Assembly: GCF_900102875.1 (NCBI RefSeq)
Contig: NZ_FNGH01000015.1
Span: forward strand, 81,705 to 115,145
Direction of reading: 5' to 3'
Source of the DNA: Franzmannia pantelleriensis
GTDB taxonomy: Bacteria > Pseudomonadota > Gammaproteobacteria > Pseudomonadales > Halomonadaceae
Length of the DNA: 33,441 nt
Part shown: positions 25,368-33,106 of the stretch, one piece after another
Numbering within the stretch: the stretch's first letter is position 1
How the letters are laid out: the number at the start of each line of letters is the position of its first letter
Notes under the pieces: model-generated
Seen by the model: the letters and a program-made list of their open reading frames with translations, nothing else
Told to the model about the DNA's origin: nothing
Database searches by the model: none
Program-made: the position numbers and the translations under genes

Positions 25368-25374
25368 CGCCCCG
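25357..25374. terminator. 18-bp palindrome overlapping the ROK stop codon
   Basis: CGGGGCGCTAGCGCCCCG is fully self-complementary and contains the TAG stop of the regulator (25365-25367). It lies between convergent genes with only 17 bases between their ends. There is no U tract. It may form a small hairpin that ends or protects both transcripts. Confidence 0.4.
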
Positions 25375-25384
25375 CTACCCGGTC

Positions 25385-26311
25385 TTACTCGAAGAAGGCC
25401 TCGCCGGCATCACGCTGGCCATACATGAAGGCGTCGGCAACGTGGCGCAGCGGCGCCACGTCGACCTCGCGTCGGCCGCTTGCGATCAGCTCGGCGAAGC
25501 GCGCATAGAGGCCAACATACTCGCGCTCGGCTTCTTCTCGCACGCGCTGCCCAGCAATGCTCAAGCGGCAGCCGCCCTGGGTCAGGCTCAGGGAGCCGGC
25601 ATCGGTGTCGACATGGATATCCCAGGTCGGCGGGCCGCTCTGGCGAAAGTCGAATTCGGCCCCGATGGTAGCGCCCTCTGGGTCGCTGAAGCTCAGCTCG
25701 GCGGCGATCGGCGTCTGGCAGTTGCTGGGTACCAGCAGTCGTGCCCGACGCAGGAAGAACGGCTGGGGCAGGATCTCGGTGGCGATCGACAGGGCATTGA
25801 TGCCGGGATCGAAGACGCCCATACCGCCCGGCTGCCAGATCCAGGCCTGCCCTGGATGCCAGACCCGCACATCCTCCTTCCAGACGATCTCGACGCGCTC
25901 GATGCGCCGCTCGGCCAGCCACTGGCGCGCCTCGGCAACCCCCGGGGCGAAACGCGAATGCCAGGCGGCGAACAGCGTGACGCCCTGCTGGTTGGCGACG
26001 CCGATCAGGTCTTCGACCTCGCTCAGGGTCGCCCCGGGCGGCTTCTCTAGCAGCACGTGCTTGCCGCGTGACAGCGCCAGGCGTGCCTGGGCGTGGCGCA
26101 GATCGGTCGGGGTACAGATGGCTACGGCCTCGATCTCGGGGTGAGCATCGAGCATGGCGGCCATATCGGCGTAAGCCGGCACCTCCGCCAGTGAGGCATG
26201 GGGATCGGCGGTGGCCCTTAGCCGACAGCCGGGCGTCTCGGCAATGGCGGGCAGGTGCTGGTCGCGGACGATCTTGCCTACGCCGACCAGCCCAAGCGTT
26301 ATATCAAACAT
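25385..26311 (-). CDS. L-arabinose (D-galactose) 1-dehydrogenase, Gfo/Idh/MocA family
   Basis: Oxidises L-arabinose (and typically D-galactose) to the 1,4-lactone with NAD(P). 308 residues. Rossmann loop LVGVGKIVRDQHLPAI at 8-23. Catalytic residues by analogy with Azospirillum brasilense L-arabinose 1-dehydrogenase: Lys90 in LLEKPPG, Asp168 and Asn172 in GVFDPGINALSI. The stretches WKEDVR, WHPGQ.WIW and SREADV-type REVDVAPLRHVADAF also fit that enzyme as I recall it. ATG at 26311 with AAGG upstream. It is the last gene of operon B, 45 bases after the GntR regulator. No gene symbol is given because the Azospirillum name araA clashes with arabinose isomerase. Confidence 0.9.
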   Translation of the reverse strand: MFDITLGLVGVGKIVRDQHLPAIAETPGCRLRATADPHASLAEVPAYADMAAMLDAHPEIEAVAICTPTDLRHAQARLALSRGKHVLLEKPPGATLSEVEDLIGVANQQGVTLFAAWHSRFAPGVAEARQWLAERRIERVEIVWKEDVRVWHPGQAWIWQPGGMGVFDPGINALSIATEILPQPFFLRRARLLVPSNCQTPIAAELSFSDPEGATIGAEFDFRQSGPPTWDIHVDTDAGSLSLTQGGCRLSIAGQRVREEAEREYVGLYARFAELIASGRREVDVAPLRHVADAFMYGQRDAGEAFFE

Positions 26312-26356
26312 GTATCGACCTTGTTGCAGATAACCAGGACAGTGGGAAACAGCGCC

Positions 26357-27130
26357 TTAAGGCAACTCGACACAGCGCCCCAGCGTGCTGGTACCAGGCT
26401 CCAGGCCCAGCGCATCGGCGGTGCCGGCGAGCACCGCCTGGGCGGCCAGGAAGGCCTCACGCGGGCGACGCATGCGGATGCTCTCCATCAACACGCGGTG
26501 ACGCTCGAGGCTATCGTCGGGATCGTTGGCGCTTTCGTTGGACATCGACACCAGCAGGTGAATCGAGGGGCGCAGGATATGCGATAGCTGCGCCCAGACG
26601 ATGTTGTGGGTGGCCTTGAAGATCGCCACGTGAAAGGCCACGTCGCACTCGCTGTGCAAGCGTCGCTCCTCGGCGCAACTGGCGTTGCGCAGGTTCTGCC
26701 CCAGCCCTTCGAAGGCCTCCTCGATGGCGACCAGATCGCGCGCCTTGGCACGCCGCGCCGCAGTCATCGCCACATAGGGCTCGACGTCGAGACGAAAGGC
26801 CAGGATCTCACGCTGGATCTCCGGGTTGGGCGCCGCATAGCGGGTCATCCATTCGGTCACCTGGGGGTCGAGGATATGCCACTCGCTGTATTCCCGTACC
26901 TTGGAACCGTGGCCGGAGATGCGTTCGATGATGCCGGCATCGACCAGCTGACGCAGATCGCTGCGCACCGCCGAGCGGTTGATAGCGAACCGCTCGCAGA
27001 GGTCCAGTTCGCGAGGCACGAAGTCGCCGGGCTGGTAACGCCCGGCAAAGATCGATTCGGCAAGATGCTCGGCGATACTGGGTCGCGCCGTAGGCTTGGC
27101 TGCCGCAGGCTTGGAGAGTGGTGACGTCAA
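26357..27130 (-). CDS. GntR family (FadR/FCD subgroup) transcriptional regulator
   Basis: Winged HTH regulator of 257 residues. The GntR DNA-binding domain spans about 18-82 (IAEHLAESIFAGRYQPGDF, then RSDLRQLVDAGIIERISGHG). The C-terminal FCD domain has the metal-site pattern ECDVAFHVAIFKATHN and a later His in ERHRVLMESI. FCD regulators sense acids such as galactonate, gluconate or other sugar acids, which fits the pathway. No ATG or GTG lies before the DNA-binding domain, so the start is taken as TTG at 27130, with AGGGG about 9 bases upstream; the start is less certain than the gene. It is inside operon B, so it probably controls the promoter upstream of the dehydratases at about 31775-31792. 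Confidence 0.88.
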   Translation of the reverse strand: MTSPLSKPAAAKPTARPSIAEHLAESIFAGRYQPGDFVPRELDLCERFAINRSAVRSDLRQLVDAGIIERISGHGSKVREYSEWHILDPQVTEWMTRYAAPNPEIQREILAFRLDVEPYVAMTAARRAKARDLVAIEEAFEGLGQNLRNASCAEERRLHSECDVAFHVAIFKATHNIVWAQLSHILRPSIHLLVSMSNESANDPDDSLERHRVLMESIRMRRPREAFLAAQAVLAGTADALGLEPGTSTLGRCVELP

Positions 27131-27161
27131 AGCAGTAAGCCCCTGTTGCGATTCCTCGATA

Positions 27162-28106
27162 TCATACCGTATCCGCGCCCTCCGCTCGCTGTTGTAGCGC
27201 CGCTCCAGCGCCGGCGCGCAGGCGCAGTTCCAGCCGTCGCTCGTAGAGCCCTTTGACGGTGAGCGTACCTAGCACCAGGGCACCGCCCACCAGCGCCATG
27301 GGCGCCGGCTGCTCGGAAATGATCCACCATGCCAGCAGCGTGCCCACCACCACTTCGAGCAGCAGCAGCAACCCCACCTCGGCGGCAGGCAGATAGAGCG
27401 GGCCGCGCTGCAGCAGGGTCACCCCGCAGGGCACGATGATCAGGCACAGCAGGACCACCACCGCGAGCTGGTTTGTCGCCGGCAGCGAGGGCTCGCCGCC
27501 GGCCAGCCAGAATAGCCCGGCCACGCTGCCGACGATGATACCGTTGAATACCAGCATCGGGCTCATGTCGATCCCGGGCCGGGTGCGGCACAGGGTGAAA
27601 TTGATTGCCAGCGTCGTGGCCGCCATCAGGGCAAAGGCGTTGCCTACCCAGGACCCCGCGCCGGCGTCGTCCAAGGCAATCATGGCGATCCCCGCCAGGC
27701 ACAGCCAGATCGCAATCCAGGTTCGCCGCGGCAGGCGCTCCTTGAGCACCACCCACGACAGCGCCGCAGCAATCAGCGGTGCACCGGCCAGGATCATCAG
27801 CACGTTGCCAGCCTTGGTGTACTGGTTGCCGAGCACGAAGCCGCACGTCGTCAAGCTGAACAGCAGTGCCACGGCGATGCCGGTCCAGCCACAGCGGCGA
27901 TAGACGCCCCAGATACCGTTGCCGTGACGCATCAAGGCAATCAGGAAGAACCCCAGCGCCGACAGGAAGCCGCGCCACATCAGAATCTCGGCGTCGGGAA
28001 GGTTGGCGACCTTGATCAGCAGCGCATCGGGGGCCATGATCAGCGCCCCACCGGCGGTCAGCAGCAGGCCCTGCTGGCGGTGGGAGAGCGATGCAAATGC
28101 CGACAT
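27162..28106 (-). CDS. EamA/DMT family transporter
   Basis: Drug/metabolite-type permease of 314 residues with ten predicted helices in two EamA repeats (about 12-145 and 158-290). Typical elements are MWRGFLSALGFFLIAL, YTKAGNVLMILAGAPLIAALSW (here split by the helix end) and PLYLPAAEVGLLLLLEVVVG. The ATG is one base after the xylonate dehydratase stop, so translation is coupled. It is located among sugar-acid genes. It may export or import a pathway acid or overflow product; the family gives no substrate and direction is unknown. Confidence 0.88.
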   Translation of the reverse strand: MSAFASLSHRQQGLLLTAGGALIMAPDALLIKVANLPDAEILMWRGFLSALGFFLIALMRHGNGIWGVYRRCGWTGIAVALLFSLTTCGFVLGNQYTKAGNVLMILAGAPLIAAALSWVVLKERLPRRTWIAIWLCLAGIAMIALDDAGAGSWVGNAFALMAATTLAINFTLCRTRPGIDMSPMLVFNGIIVGSVAGLFWLAGGEPSLPATNQLAVVVLLCLIIVPCGVTLLQRGPLYLPAAEVGLLLLLEVVVGTLLAWWIISEQPAPMALVGGALVLGTLTVKGLYERRLELRLRAGAGAALQQRAEGADTV

Positions 28107-28107
28107 A

Positions 28108-29910
28108 TCAGTGGTTGTCCCTGGGCGGGCTGCGCCGCGCCACGTCGCGGTACTTGGTGGCCGACTCGAGGGTCATGCCGCGGTCCAGTGGTTCTACCAT
28201 GCTGCGCTGAATCTCCTGCCAGGGGGTCTGGTGGTCCGGATAGCGATAGCCGCCCTGCTGTTCGAGACGCTGGCGACGCGCGGCGAGCTCGGCATCATCG
28301 ACCAGCAGCCGCACCTCGCGCCGCCCCAGGTCGATGCGCAGCCGATCGCCATCCTCGAGCAGCGCCAGGCCGCCGCCGGTGGCCGCCTCCGGGGCGGCGT
28401 TGAGAATCGACGGCGAGCCGGAGGTCCCCGACTGACGCCCGTCGCCCAGGCACGGCAGCGACTCGATACCGGCACGAATCAGCGCTTCCGGTGGCTGCAT
28501 GTTGACCACTTCGGCGCCGCCGGGGTGGCCCACCGGCCCGGCGCCGCGCATCACCAGCACGGTGCGCTCGTCGATCTCGAGCGCCGGGTCGTCGATGCGG
28601 GCGTGATAGTCCTCGGAGCCATCGAACACCACCACCTTGCTTTCGAAGGCGTTGGGGTCGTCGGGGTCGCTGAGAAAGCGTTCGCGAAACTCCCGCGAAA
28701 TCACACTGGTCTTCATCAGCGCCGAGTCGAACAGGTTGCCCTTGAGGTTGAGAAAGCCGGCGTGCTCGACCAGTGGTTCGGCATAGCGGCAGATCACCGC
28801 AGGATCCTCGATCCCGCGCCCCACCAGGTTGTCCGCCAGGGTACGACCGTTGACCGTCTGAACGTCGCCGTGCAGCTTGCCGGCGCCGAGCAGCTCGCCC
28901 ATCACCGCCGGCACGCCGCCGGCGCGGTGGAACTCCTCGGAGAGAAAGGCGCCGGCCGGCATCACGTTGGCCAGCAGCGGAATCTCGTGCCCCAGCCGTT
29001 GCCAGTCGTCGTTATCCAGTTCGACCCCGGCGTGCCGGGCGATGGCGTTGATATGCACCGGCGCGTTGCTCGAGCCACCCAGCGCCGAGCAGGTAACGAT
29101 GGCGTTCTCGAAGGCGTCACGGGTCAGTACGTCGCTGGGACGCAAGTCATCCCAGACCATGTCGACGATGCGCTCGCCGGTCTGATAGGCGACCATGGCG
29201 CGCGCCTTGTAGGGCGCGGGAATCATCGCCGAGCCGGGCAGGCTCATGCCCAGCGCTTCGGCAAGCGAGTTCATGGTCGAGGCGGTGCCCATGGTGTTGC
29301 AGTGGCCCACCGAGGGCGCCGAGTCGGTGGCCCGGGCGAGGAACTCGGCGTAGTCGATATCGCCGGCGGCGAGGCGCTTGCGCAGCTCCCAGATGATGGT
29401 GCCGGAGCCAACCCGGTCCGGCCCACGCCAGCCGTTGAGCATCGGCCCACCGGAGAGCACGATGGCGGGAATGTTGACCGTGGCCGCAGCCATCAGCGCC
29501 GCCGGGGTGGTCTTGTCGCAGCCGGTAGTCAGTACCACGCCATCCAGCGGATAGCCGTGCAGCACCTCGACCAGCCCCAGGTAGGCGAGGTTGCGATCCA
29601 GTGCCGCTGTCGGTCGCCGTACGTTTTCGTGGATCGGGTGCATCGGAAACTCGAACGGCACGCCGCCGGCGGCGCGAATGCCATCCTTCACCCGTTTCAC
29701 CAGCTCGATATGATGGCGATTGCACGGCGTGAGGTCAGATCCCGACTGGCAGATGCCGATAATCGGCTTGCCGCCGGTCAGTTCCTCCAGCGTCAGGCCG
29801 TAGTTGAGGTAGCGCTCGATGCACAGCGCCGTGGTGCCCGGGTGCTCGGGGTTATCGAACCAGTAGCGCGAGCGCAGCTGGTCGGGGCTGATACGGTTGT
29901 GTGTTGCCAT
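28108..29910 (-). CDS. xylD: D-xylonate dehydratase (IlvD/Edd family)
   Basis: Dehydrates D-xylonate to 2-keto-3-deoxy-D-xylonate using an iron-sulfur cluster and Mg2+. 600 residues. Cluster cysteines: Cys63 (DLTPCNRHH), Cys131 (TTGCDKTTP) and Cys204 ([10 protein letters not shown]). They match the Caulobacter XylD positions as I recall them, each shifted by three. Lys133 beside the second Cys is the metal-site lysine. Start [21 protein letters not shown] and the C-terminal PPRDNH also resemble XylD rather than IlvD or Edd. ATG at 29910 with GGAG 8 bases upstream. Located 47 bases after the arabinonate dehydratase, in operon B. Some XylD enzymes also accept gluconate. Confidence 0.93.
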   Translation of the reverse strand: MATHNRISPDQLRSRYWFDNPEHPGTTALCIERYLNYGLTLEELTGGKPIIGICQSGSDLTPCNRHHIELVKRVKDGIRAAGGVPFEFPMHPIHENVRRPTAALDRNLAYLGLVEVLHGYPLDGVVLTTGCDKTTPAALMAAATVNIPAIVLSGGPMLNGWRGPDRVGSGTIIWELRKRLAAGDIDYAEFLARATDSAPSVGHCNTMGTASTMNSLAEALGMSLPGSAMIPAPYKARAMVAYQTGERIVDMVWDDLRPSDVLTRDAFENAIVTCSALGGSSNAPVHINAIARHAGVELDNDDWQRLGHEIPLLANVMPAGAFLSEEFHRAGGVPAVMGELLGAGKLHGDVQTVNGRTLADNLVGRGIEDPAVICRYAEPLVEHAGFLNLKGNLFDSALMKTSVISREFRERFLSDPDDPNAFESKVVVFDGSEDYHARIDDPALEIDERTVLVMRGAGPVGHPGGAEVVNMQPPEALIRAGIESLPCLGDGRQSGTSGSPSILNAAPEAATGGGLALLEDGDRLRIDLGRREVRLLVDDAELAARRQRLEQQGGYRYPDHQTPWQEIQRSMVEPLDRGMTLESATKYRDVARRSPPRDNH

Positions 29911-29957
29911 CGTCTTGCTCCACCCGCTGATTCAATACCAGCGATCAATGTCGGTGT

Positions 29958-31706
29958 TCAGTGCGAGTGCCGCGGTACCTCAGACCCACGACAGCCCACC
30001 AGGAAGTCGAAATCGCAGCCCTCGTCGGCCTGCAGCACATGCTCGATATACAGTTGGCGATAACCGCCATCGCTGGCGATGCGCCGCGAGGCCGCGCCGG
30101 GATCGTCCTGCGCCAGGCGCGCGGCGAGCTCGGCGTCGTCGATCTCCAGCTGCAGCTGGCCGGCCTCGCAGTCGAGGCTGATCCAGTCGCCGTTGCGCAC
30201 CGCCGCCAAGGGACCGCCAGCAGCCGCTTCCGGTGCCACGTGCAGCACCACGGTGCCATAGGCGGTGCCGCTCATGCGCGCATCAGAAATCCGCACCATA
30301 TCGGTGACGCCCTGCGCGAGCAGCTTGGCCGGCAACCCCATGTTGCCCACTTCCGCCATGCCGTGATAGCCGCGCGGTCCGCAGTGCTTCATCACCAGGA
30401 TACTGTCGGCGCTGACCTCGAGGTCGGGGTCGTTGATGCGCGCCTTGTAGTCGTCGAAATTCTCGAACACCACGGCCTGGCCGCGGTGGGTCATCAGCTC
30501 GGGGGTCGCCGCCGAGGGCTTGAGCACGGCGCCTTGGGGCGCCAGGTTGCCACGCAGCACGCACATGCCGCCATCCTCACGCAGCGGCTTGTCCCACGGA
30601 CGGATCACCACGTCATCGTAGAGGGGCGCATCCTGCACGTTGTCCCACAGCGTCTTGCCGTTGACGGTCAAGGCATCCCTATGGGGCAGCCGGTCGGCCT
30701 CGCCCAGGCGCTTGAGCACCGCCGGCAGGCCACCGGCGTAGTAGAACTCCTCCATCAGGAAGCGCCCCGAGGGCTGAAGGTCGACGATGGTCGGCGTACC
30801 CCGGCCGATGCGCGTCCAGTCGTCCAGTGGCAGATCAACGCCGATGCGACCGGCGATCGCCTTGAGATGGATCACCGCGTTGGTCGAACCGCCAATGGCA
30901 GCGTTGGTGCGGATAGCGTTGGCGAACGCCTCGCGGGTCAGAATCTTCGACAGCTTGAGGTCCTCGTCGACCATCTCGACGATACGATTGCCGGACAGGT
31001 GCGCCAGCACGTAGCGCCGCGCGTCCACCGCCGGAATCGCCGCATTGTGCGGCAGCGTAGTCCCCAGCGACTCGGCCATGCAGGCCATGGTCGAGGCAGT
31101 GCCCATGGTATTGCAGGTGCCTGCCGAGCGCGACATGCCGGCCTCGGCGGCCATGAAATCGTGCAGCGAGATGGTGCCGGCCTTGACCTGCTCGGAGAGC
31201 TGCCAGACCACGGTGCCGGAGCCGATGTCCTTACCCTTGTGCTTGCCATTGAGCATTGGCCCGCCGCTGACCACGATGGTCGGAATATCGCAGCTGGCTG
31301 CGCCCATCAGCAGCGCCGGGGTGGTCTTGTCGCAGCCTACCAGCAGCACCACGGCATCCAGCGGATTACCGCGGATCGCCTCCTCGACGTCCATACTCGC
31401 CAGGTTGCGGGTGAACATCGCCGTCGGCCGCAGCAGCGACTCGCCGTTGGAGAACACCGGGAACTCCACCGGATAGCCACCGGCCTCCAGAATCCCCTTC
31501 TTGACGTGTTCGGCGAGCTTACGGAAGTGAGCGTTGCAGGGCGTCAGCTCCGACCAGGTGTTGCAGATACCGATGATCGGCTTGCCCTGGAACTCGTGGT
31601 CGGGGATGCCTTGGTTCTTCATCCAGCTGCGGTACATGAAGCCGTTCTTGTCGGCGCTGCCAAACCATGCGGCCGAGCGAAGGGGGCGTTTGGGCTGGGA
31701 GTTCAT
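29958..31706 (-). CDS. L-arabinonate dehydratase (IlvD/Edd family)
   Basis: Dehydrates L-arabinonate (family enzymes also take D-fuconate or D-galactonate) to the 2-keto-3-deoxy acid. 582 residues. Cluster cysteines Cys57 (ELTPCNAHF), Cys125 (LVGCDKTTP) and Cys198 ([10 protein letters not shown]), metal-site Lys127 and the Ser of SDARMSGTAYG all fit Rhizobium leguminosarum arabinonate dehydratase as I recall it, as does the ending FDFLVGCRGSEV. The ATG at 31706 follows GAGG; the open frame to 31832 lies in the promoter region. First gene of operon B. No symbol is given because the Azospirillum name araC collides with the regulator AraC. Confidence 0.92.
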   Translation of the reverse strand: MNSQPKRPLRSAAWFGSADKNGFMYRSWMKNQGIPDHEFQGKPIIGICNTWSELTPCNAHFRKLAEHVKKGILEAGGYPVEFPVFSNGESLLRPTAMFTRNLASMDVEEAIRGNPLDAVVLLVGCDKTTPALLMGAASCDIPTIVVSGGPMLNGKHKGKDIGSGTVVWQLSEQVKAGTISLHDFMAAEAGMSRSAGTCNTMGTASTMACMAESLGTTLPHNAAIPAVDARRYVLAHLSGNRIVEMVDEDLKLSKILTREAFANAIRTNAAIGGSTNAVIHLKAIAGRIGVDLPLDDWTRIGRGTPTIVDLQPSGRFLMEEFYYAGGLPAVLKRLGEADRLPHRDALTVNGKTLWDNVQDAPLYDDVVIRPWDKPLREDGGMCVLRGNLAPQGAVLKPSAATPELMTHRGQAVVFENFDDYKARINDPDLEVSADSILVMKHCGPRGYHGMAEVGNMGLPAKLLAQGVTDMVRISDARMSGTAYGTVVLHVAPEAAAGGPLAAVRNGDWISLDCEAGQLQLEIDDAELAARLAQDDPGAASRRIASDGGYRQLYIEHVLQADEGCDFDFLVGCRGSEVPRHSH

Positions 31707-31774
31707 GGGCGCCTCATTTGATGCCAGCGAGATGTCATGAATTGACGGTAGCGCTCTTGCCCCCACTAGTCGAC

Positions 31775-31792
31775 ACATACAAAAGTATATGT
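31775..31792. promoter_or_regulatory. Candidate GntR operator between operon B and the TRAP operon
   Basis: ACATA (31775-31779) and TATGT (31788-31792) are exact reverse complements, and inside them ATAC-AAAA-GTAT forms a second dyad (31777-31788). On the minus strand it contains TATACT, a good -10 for operon B about 80 bases before its ATG. Position and form suit the FCD regulator encoded in the same operon. Confidence 0.45.
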
Positions 31793-31800
31793 TGAACAAA

Positions 31801-31828
31801 TTGCCAATAAGTCCGACATTCTTATCAG
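31801..31828 (+). promoter_or_regulatory. Candidate promoter of the DctP-type TRAP operon
   Basis: TTGCCA (5 of 6 to the -35 consensus) is followed after 16 bases by TATCAG (4 of 6 to the -10). The start would fall in the hairpin at 31828-31852, giving a leader of about 110 bases before the dctP ATG. Confidence 0.4.
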
Positions 31829-31852
31829 GCACGACGACTGAATCGTCGTGCC
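31828..31852. promoter_or_regulatory. 10-bp-stem inverted repeat in the divergent leader
   Basis: GGCACGACGA (31828-31837) and TCGTCGTGCC (31843-31852) are exact reverse complements with the loop CTGAA. No U tract follows. It would lie at the very 5' end of the dctP mRNA or upstream of operon B. An operator or an mRNA-stabilising 5' hairpin is possible. Confidence 0.45.
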
Positions 31853-31944
31853 GACCTAGTGATCGTCACTGACAAAAACAACCTGCGCAGTCAGCGGGCA
31901 CGCACGCCACCGCGTCCGCAAGGCTGCTCATGGAGGCTCTCAGC

Positions 31945-33027
31945 ATGCATTTCTCGCTACACAAGCTCACGCTGGCCATCACCGGCGCCACGCTCTTCGC
32001 CACCTCGTTTGCCCATGCCAACACCCCGGACCTTTCCGATCCGCCCCCCATCGAGGGCGAGGTAATCACCGAGGATCTGGGCTCCCACAACATTCGTGTC
32101 GGCCTCGGCCTGGCCGAGACCTCACCGCTGTATATTTCCACCCAGCATTTCGGCGACATCCTTTCCGAGCGCACCGAAGGCCGCCTCACTGTCGACGTCT
32201 TTCCCAACAGCCAGTTGGGTGATGACGCTCAGATGATGGAGATGCTGCAGACCGGCTCGCTGGACATGACCATCCCGTCGACCTCTCCGGCCACTACCTA
32301 CGTCGAAGAGCTGGCGGTATTCGATCTCCCGTTCCTGCTGCCATCCCGTGAAGCGGCCATTGCCGTCATGGAGAGCGATGTGGCGCTGGACCTTCTCGAT
32401 CAATTCGACGGTACCGGCATCAAGGCCTTCGCCTACCACGAGAATGGCTATCGCCAGTTGACCAACAGCGTGCGCGCTGTCGAGTCCCCCGAGGATGTCG
32501 CCGGCCTCGATGTCAGTGGCCTGACCATCCGCACCATGGAGAACCCGGTGCAGCTGAGCATCTGGGAAGCGCTCGGCGCCAATCCCACGCCGATGGCGTT
32601 CGGTGAGGTGTTCTCGGCCATGGAGCAGGGCGTGATTGACGGCCAGGAGAACCCCTGGAGCACCATCCTTACCTCCAACTTCCATGAGGTGCAGGACTAC
32701 GGCTCCGAGACCCGTCACGTCTACACGCCATTCATCATCATGATGTCCGAGCGCACCTGGGATCGACTCGACCCGGCCTACCAGGAGCTGGTCGAGGAAG
32801 CGGCCCGTGAAGCGGCCGCCTACGAGATCCAGCTGGCCACCGAGTATGATGATTGGGCCCGCGATCAGCTCGAAGAGCGCGGCATGCAGATCACCCGCCT
32901 CGACGATGACCAGATCGCCGCCTTCCAGGAGGCCGTGCAGCCGGTCTACGACCAGTGGGCACCGCGCATCGGCGAAGACCTGGTCGCCGAGATCCAGCAG
33001 ATCGTCGAAGACACCATGAACGACTAA
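31945..33027 (+). CDS. dctP: DctP-type TRAP transporter solute-binding protein
   Basis: Periplasmic receptor of a DctP-class TRAP importer, 360 residues. Signal peptide to about 25 (HKLTLAITGATLFATSFAHA), then an acidic, proline-rich leader (DLSDPPPIEGEVITEDL) before the first family strand IRVGLGLAETSPLY. The ligand-binding Arg is Arg196 in LTIRTMENPVQ, followed by GANPTPMAFGEVFSAMEQGVIDG (here read as two motifs), both typical. The ATG at 31945 has GGAGG 8 bases upstream; an in-frame ATG at 31930 is inside that site region. Divergent from operon B, so sugar acids such as xylonate or arabinonate are plausible ligands, but C4-dicarboxylates and others remain possible. Confidence 0.92.
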   Translation: MHFSLHKLTLAITGATLFATSFAHANTPDLSDPPPIEGEVITEDLGSHNIRVGLGLAETSPLYISTQHFGDILSERTEGRLTVDVFPNSQLGDDAQMMEMLQTGSLDMTIPSTSPATTYVEELAVFDLPFLLPSREAAIAVMESDVALDLLDQFDGTGIKAFAYHENGYRQLTNSVRAVESPEDVAGLDVSGLTIRTMENPVQLSIWEALGANPTPMAFGEVFSAMEQGVIDGQENPWSTILTSNFHEVQDYGSETRHVYTPFIIMMSERTWDRLDPAYQELVEEAAREAAAYEIQLATEYDDWARDQLEERGMQITRLDDDQIAAFQEAVQPVYDQWAPRIGEDLVAEIQQIVEDTMND

Positions 33028-33028
33028 G

Positions 33029-33081
33029 GCGTCTGCCCTCGGGCATCCCATGAGTCAGACGCGGGGCAGCAGCCCCGCGTC
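33029..33081 (+). terminator. Overlapping hairpins between dctP and dctQ
   Basis: A 10-bp perfect stem with loop AGCA (GACGCGGGGC at 33058-33067, its complement at 33072-33081) follows the dctP stop. An alternative 7-bp pairing, GCGTCTG (33029-33035) with CAGACGC (33056-33062), uses part of the same sequence, and GCCC-TC-GGGC (33035-33044) sits inside it. The forms exclude each other. There is no clear U tract, so this is an attenuator or mRNA-protecting structure rather than a certain terminator. Confidence 0.55.
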
Positions 33082-33106
33082 ACCATCGTTCATCCCTGGA
33101 GCGTCA

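Noticed and set aside
28003-30063. 686-residue plus-strand open frame over the xylonate dehydratase
   Set aside because: Long only because of GC-rich codon use; low-complexity composition and opposite to an intact enzyme.
29961-31721. 586-residue plus-strand open frame over the arabinonate dehydratase
   Set aside because: Same reason; the minus strand has the three cluster cysteines and the full family length.
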